Source: Lentisphaerota bacterium
Lineage (GTDB): Bacteria > Verrucomicrobiota > Kiritimatiellia > RFP12 > UBA3636
Length of the DNA: 6,348 bases
Direction: 5' to 3'
Assembly: GCA_012511845.1 (NCBI GenBank)
Contig: JAAZFF010000128.1
Location: 1-6,348, forward strand
Shown: positions 5,291 to 6,348 of the stretch, piece after piece
Numbering within the stretch: the first letter of the stretch is position 1
Layout: the number at the start of each line of letters is the position of its first letter
The notes under the pieces: model-generated
What the model was told of the DNA's origin: nothing
Seen by the model: only the letters and a program-made list of their open reading frames with translations
Databases searched by the model: none
Program-made: the position numbers and the translations under genes

Positions 5291-5330
5291 AAAGAAAAAA
5301 GTTTTTTTTTGAAAAAAATCGTTTTTTTTG
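5291..5330. repeat. Alternating A and T homopolymer tracts upstream of the fabD promoter
   Basis: The tract order is A6 (5295-5300), T9 (5302-5310), A7 (5312-5318) and T8 (5322-5329), separated by one to three bases. A7 and T8 can pair around a TCG loop, and T9 with A7 around a single-base gap, giving competing all-AU hairpins. The T8 tract directly abuts the candidate -35 box, the position of an UP element contacted by the RNA polymerase alpha subunit, and phased A/T tracts usually bend DNA. The homopolymers are also prone to slippage and sequencing error. Confidence 0.5.
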
Positions 5331-5359
5331 TTCACAAACAAGTTATGATATGCCATAAT
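5331..5359 (+). promoter_or_regulatory. Candidate sigma70-type promoter of fabD
   Basis: TTCACA (5331-5336) and CATAAT (5354-5359) each match consensus at 5/6 positions with an optimal 17-bp spacer, and an A/T tract lies immediately upstream. Transcription should begin near 5366, giving a leader of about 70 nt. This is the best promoter match in the window. No operator or FapR-like palindrome was noticed around it. Confidence 0.5.
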
Positions 5360-5438
5360 GACGACCATTTATCACGAATCGGACTACAAGGAACTAAACA
5401 AAATTACGCAATCAGAGCGCGTTTTACATTTTTAAAAG

Positions 5439-6348
5439 ATGAAAAATATTGCTGGAATTTTCGCCGGACAAGGCGCGCAGGCACCAGGCATGGGCAAGGA
5501 TTTGTTTGAAGCACATACGGAGTGCGCTGATCTTTTTACCAGGGCAGATGATATTCTCGGTTTCAATCTTTCAAAAATCTGTTTTGAAGGTCCTGCCGAA
5601 GAGCTGACAAAAACCAATATTTGCCAGCCTGCAATTTTTGTAATGAGTGCGGCTTGCCTTACAGCCTTGCGCAAGTTACGCACTGATCTTGAGTTTTGCT
5701 GTGTGGCAGGTCTTAGCCTTGGTGAGTGGACTGCACTTTGGGCTGCAGGTGCCATTTCTTTCGAAGACGCCGTCAAGATTCTCGAAGCTCGCGGACGATT
5801 CATGCAGGAATCATGCGAAGCTGCCCCTTCAGGTATGGTATCTATTCTCAGAGCGGGTACGGACGTTGCCGCAGAGATTGCCAAAGCATCAGGCTGTACC
5901 GTAGCTAATTACAATGCGGCGGAGCAGACAGTTCTTTCCGGCTCAAAGGAGCAAGTGGCAGAAGCTGAGAAAATTGCGGCTGAAAAGGGAGCCCGTGCAA
6001 TGGTTCTTCAGGTGGCAGGTGGATATCATTCAAAATTCATGGAGCCCGCTGCAGAGAAATTTGCCTCTGTGATTGCGGACGCAGTAATACATCAGCCCTC
6101 AGTTCCCGTTCTTTCCAATTTTACCGGTCAGCCCCACGGCTCTTCGGAAGAAATCAAACATGCCATGTTGGCACAAATCACTGGCTCTGTGCGCTGGACA
6201 GACAACCTCTCGTGGATGAGTGGACACTCTGCCACAACTTTTGTGGAATTCGGTCCTGGCAGGGTTTTGACAGGTCTTGTCAAACGCGCAATCCCTGAGG
6301 CAACTTTATTTAATGTTGCAACAGATGAACAGGTTCGCAGTGTAGCAC
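5439..6348 (+). CDS. fabD: Malonyl-CoA:acyl carrier protein transacylase, 3' end cut by window
   Basis: FabD transfers malonyl groups from CoA to acyl carrier protein, supplying the extender unit for type II fatty acid synthesis in the cytosol. The 303 visible residues cover nearly the whole family length (about 300-310). Motifs in order are IFAGQGAQAPGMG with oxyanion-hole Q11, TNICQPAIF, the nucleophile elbow GLSLGEWTAL with S93, EARGR with R118 for malonate carboxylate binding, NYNAAEQTVLSG, catalytic H197 in GGYHSKFM, and the C-terminal VEFGPGRVLTGLVKR. The usual GHSLGE is GLSLGE here, a variant I recall from chlamydiae and other PVC bacteria. ATG 5439 is forced because TAA lies at 5433-5435 in frame. 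No SD is present; the start is preceded by TTTTTAAAAG. It has its own promoter candidate upstream. In many bacteria fabG and acpP follow, which cannot be seen here. Confidence 0.96.
   Translation, partial: MKNIAGIFAGQGAQAPGMGKDLFEAHTECADLFTRADDILGFNLSKICFEGPAEELTKTNICQPAIFVMSAACLTALRKLRTDLEFCCVAGLSLGEWTALWAAGAISFEDAVKILEARGRFMQESCEAAPSGMVSILRAGTDVAAEIAKASGCTVANYNAAEQTVLSGSKEQVAEAEKIAAEKGARAMVLQVAGGYHSKFMEPAAEKFASVIADAVIHQPSVPVLSNFTGQPHGSSEEIKHAMLAQITGSVRWTDNLSWMSGHSATTFVEFGPGRVLTGLVKRAIPEATLFNVATDEQVRSVA

Larger units (their letters stand above)
4957..5438. other. Repeat-rich intergenic region between the dCMP deaminase gene and fabD
   Basis: This 482-bp spacer has no convincing gene. Its first part (about 4960-5100) is GC-rich and full of short palindromes, including GCCGGCCGGC (4997-5006) and CGCA/TGCG around a 5-nt loop (4972-4984). 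The middle (5101-5221) holds CACGAA repeats and a 7-bp tandem array. A second GC-rich block (5221-5275) mirrors part of the first. The end is A/T-rich and carries the presumed fabD promoter. No stem followed by a T run is visible directly after the deaminase stop. Confidence 0.75.

Noticed and set aside
5279..5509. 76-codon ORF with a good SD (GGAGAG) before ATG 5279
   Set aside because: It runs through the A/T homopolymer tracts and overlaps the first 71 bases of fabD in another frame. Its sequence reflects the tracts (Lys/Phe-rich) and it would start upstream of the fabD promoter candidate.
5432..5884. 150-codon open frame on the minus strand
   Set aside because: It is antisense to fabD, whose motifs are unmistakable; the minus-strand product has no recognisable features.

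Overview
The window looks like a bacterial chromosome segment of moderate GC content, with all recognisable genes on the + strand. The best guess is a PVC-superphylum bacterium (Lentisphaerota or Kiritimatiellota-like). This rests on a heparan-N-sulfatase-type sulfatase, a FabD nucleophile motif written GLSLGE instead of GHSLGE, start codons mostly without a Shine-Dalgarno sequence, and intergenic DNA filled with short degenerate repeats. The assignment is an inference; nothing in the window is a decisive taxonomic marker.

Layout: 1-282 is the C-terminal end of a sulfatase that begins outside the window. 283-622 is an intergenic region with a palindrome at the sulfatase stop, two candidate sigma70-type promoters, a possible 18-codon small ORF and a hairpin that would bury the next start codon. 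623-2002 encodes a 12-helix MATE/MOP-superfamily-like membrane transporter. After a 119-bp gap with a candidate promoter come a histidine phosphatase (2122-2763) and, 19 bp later, a CehA/McbA-type PHP-domain metallohydrolase (2783-4372). The latter is interrupted by an in-frame TAA at 3656-3658. 4453-4956 encodes a dCMP deaminase. 4957-5438 is a repeat-rich intergenic region. 5439-6348 is almost all of fabD (malonyl-CoA:ACP transacylase), cut by the window edge.

How they fit together: the phosphatase and the PHP hydrolase are probably co-transcribed, perhaps with the transporter, but no substrate can be read from the sequence. The deaminase (dUMP/dTTP supply) and FabD (fatty acid synthesis) are housekeeping genes with their own upstream regions.

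Most notable points: (i) the PHP-hydrolase frame stays open and keeps family-like sequence on both sides of a single TAA, so it is a nonsense-split gene, a sequence error or a readthrough case; (ii) the 4957-5330 spacer is a mosaic of an imperfect 19-bp inverted repeat 189 bp apart, three CACGAA units at helical spacing, a 7-bp-period tandem array and long A/T tracts; (iii) an AUG-sequestering hairpin precedes the transporter. I see no CRISPR array, RNA gene, transposase or clear evidence of an entirely new system.
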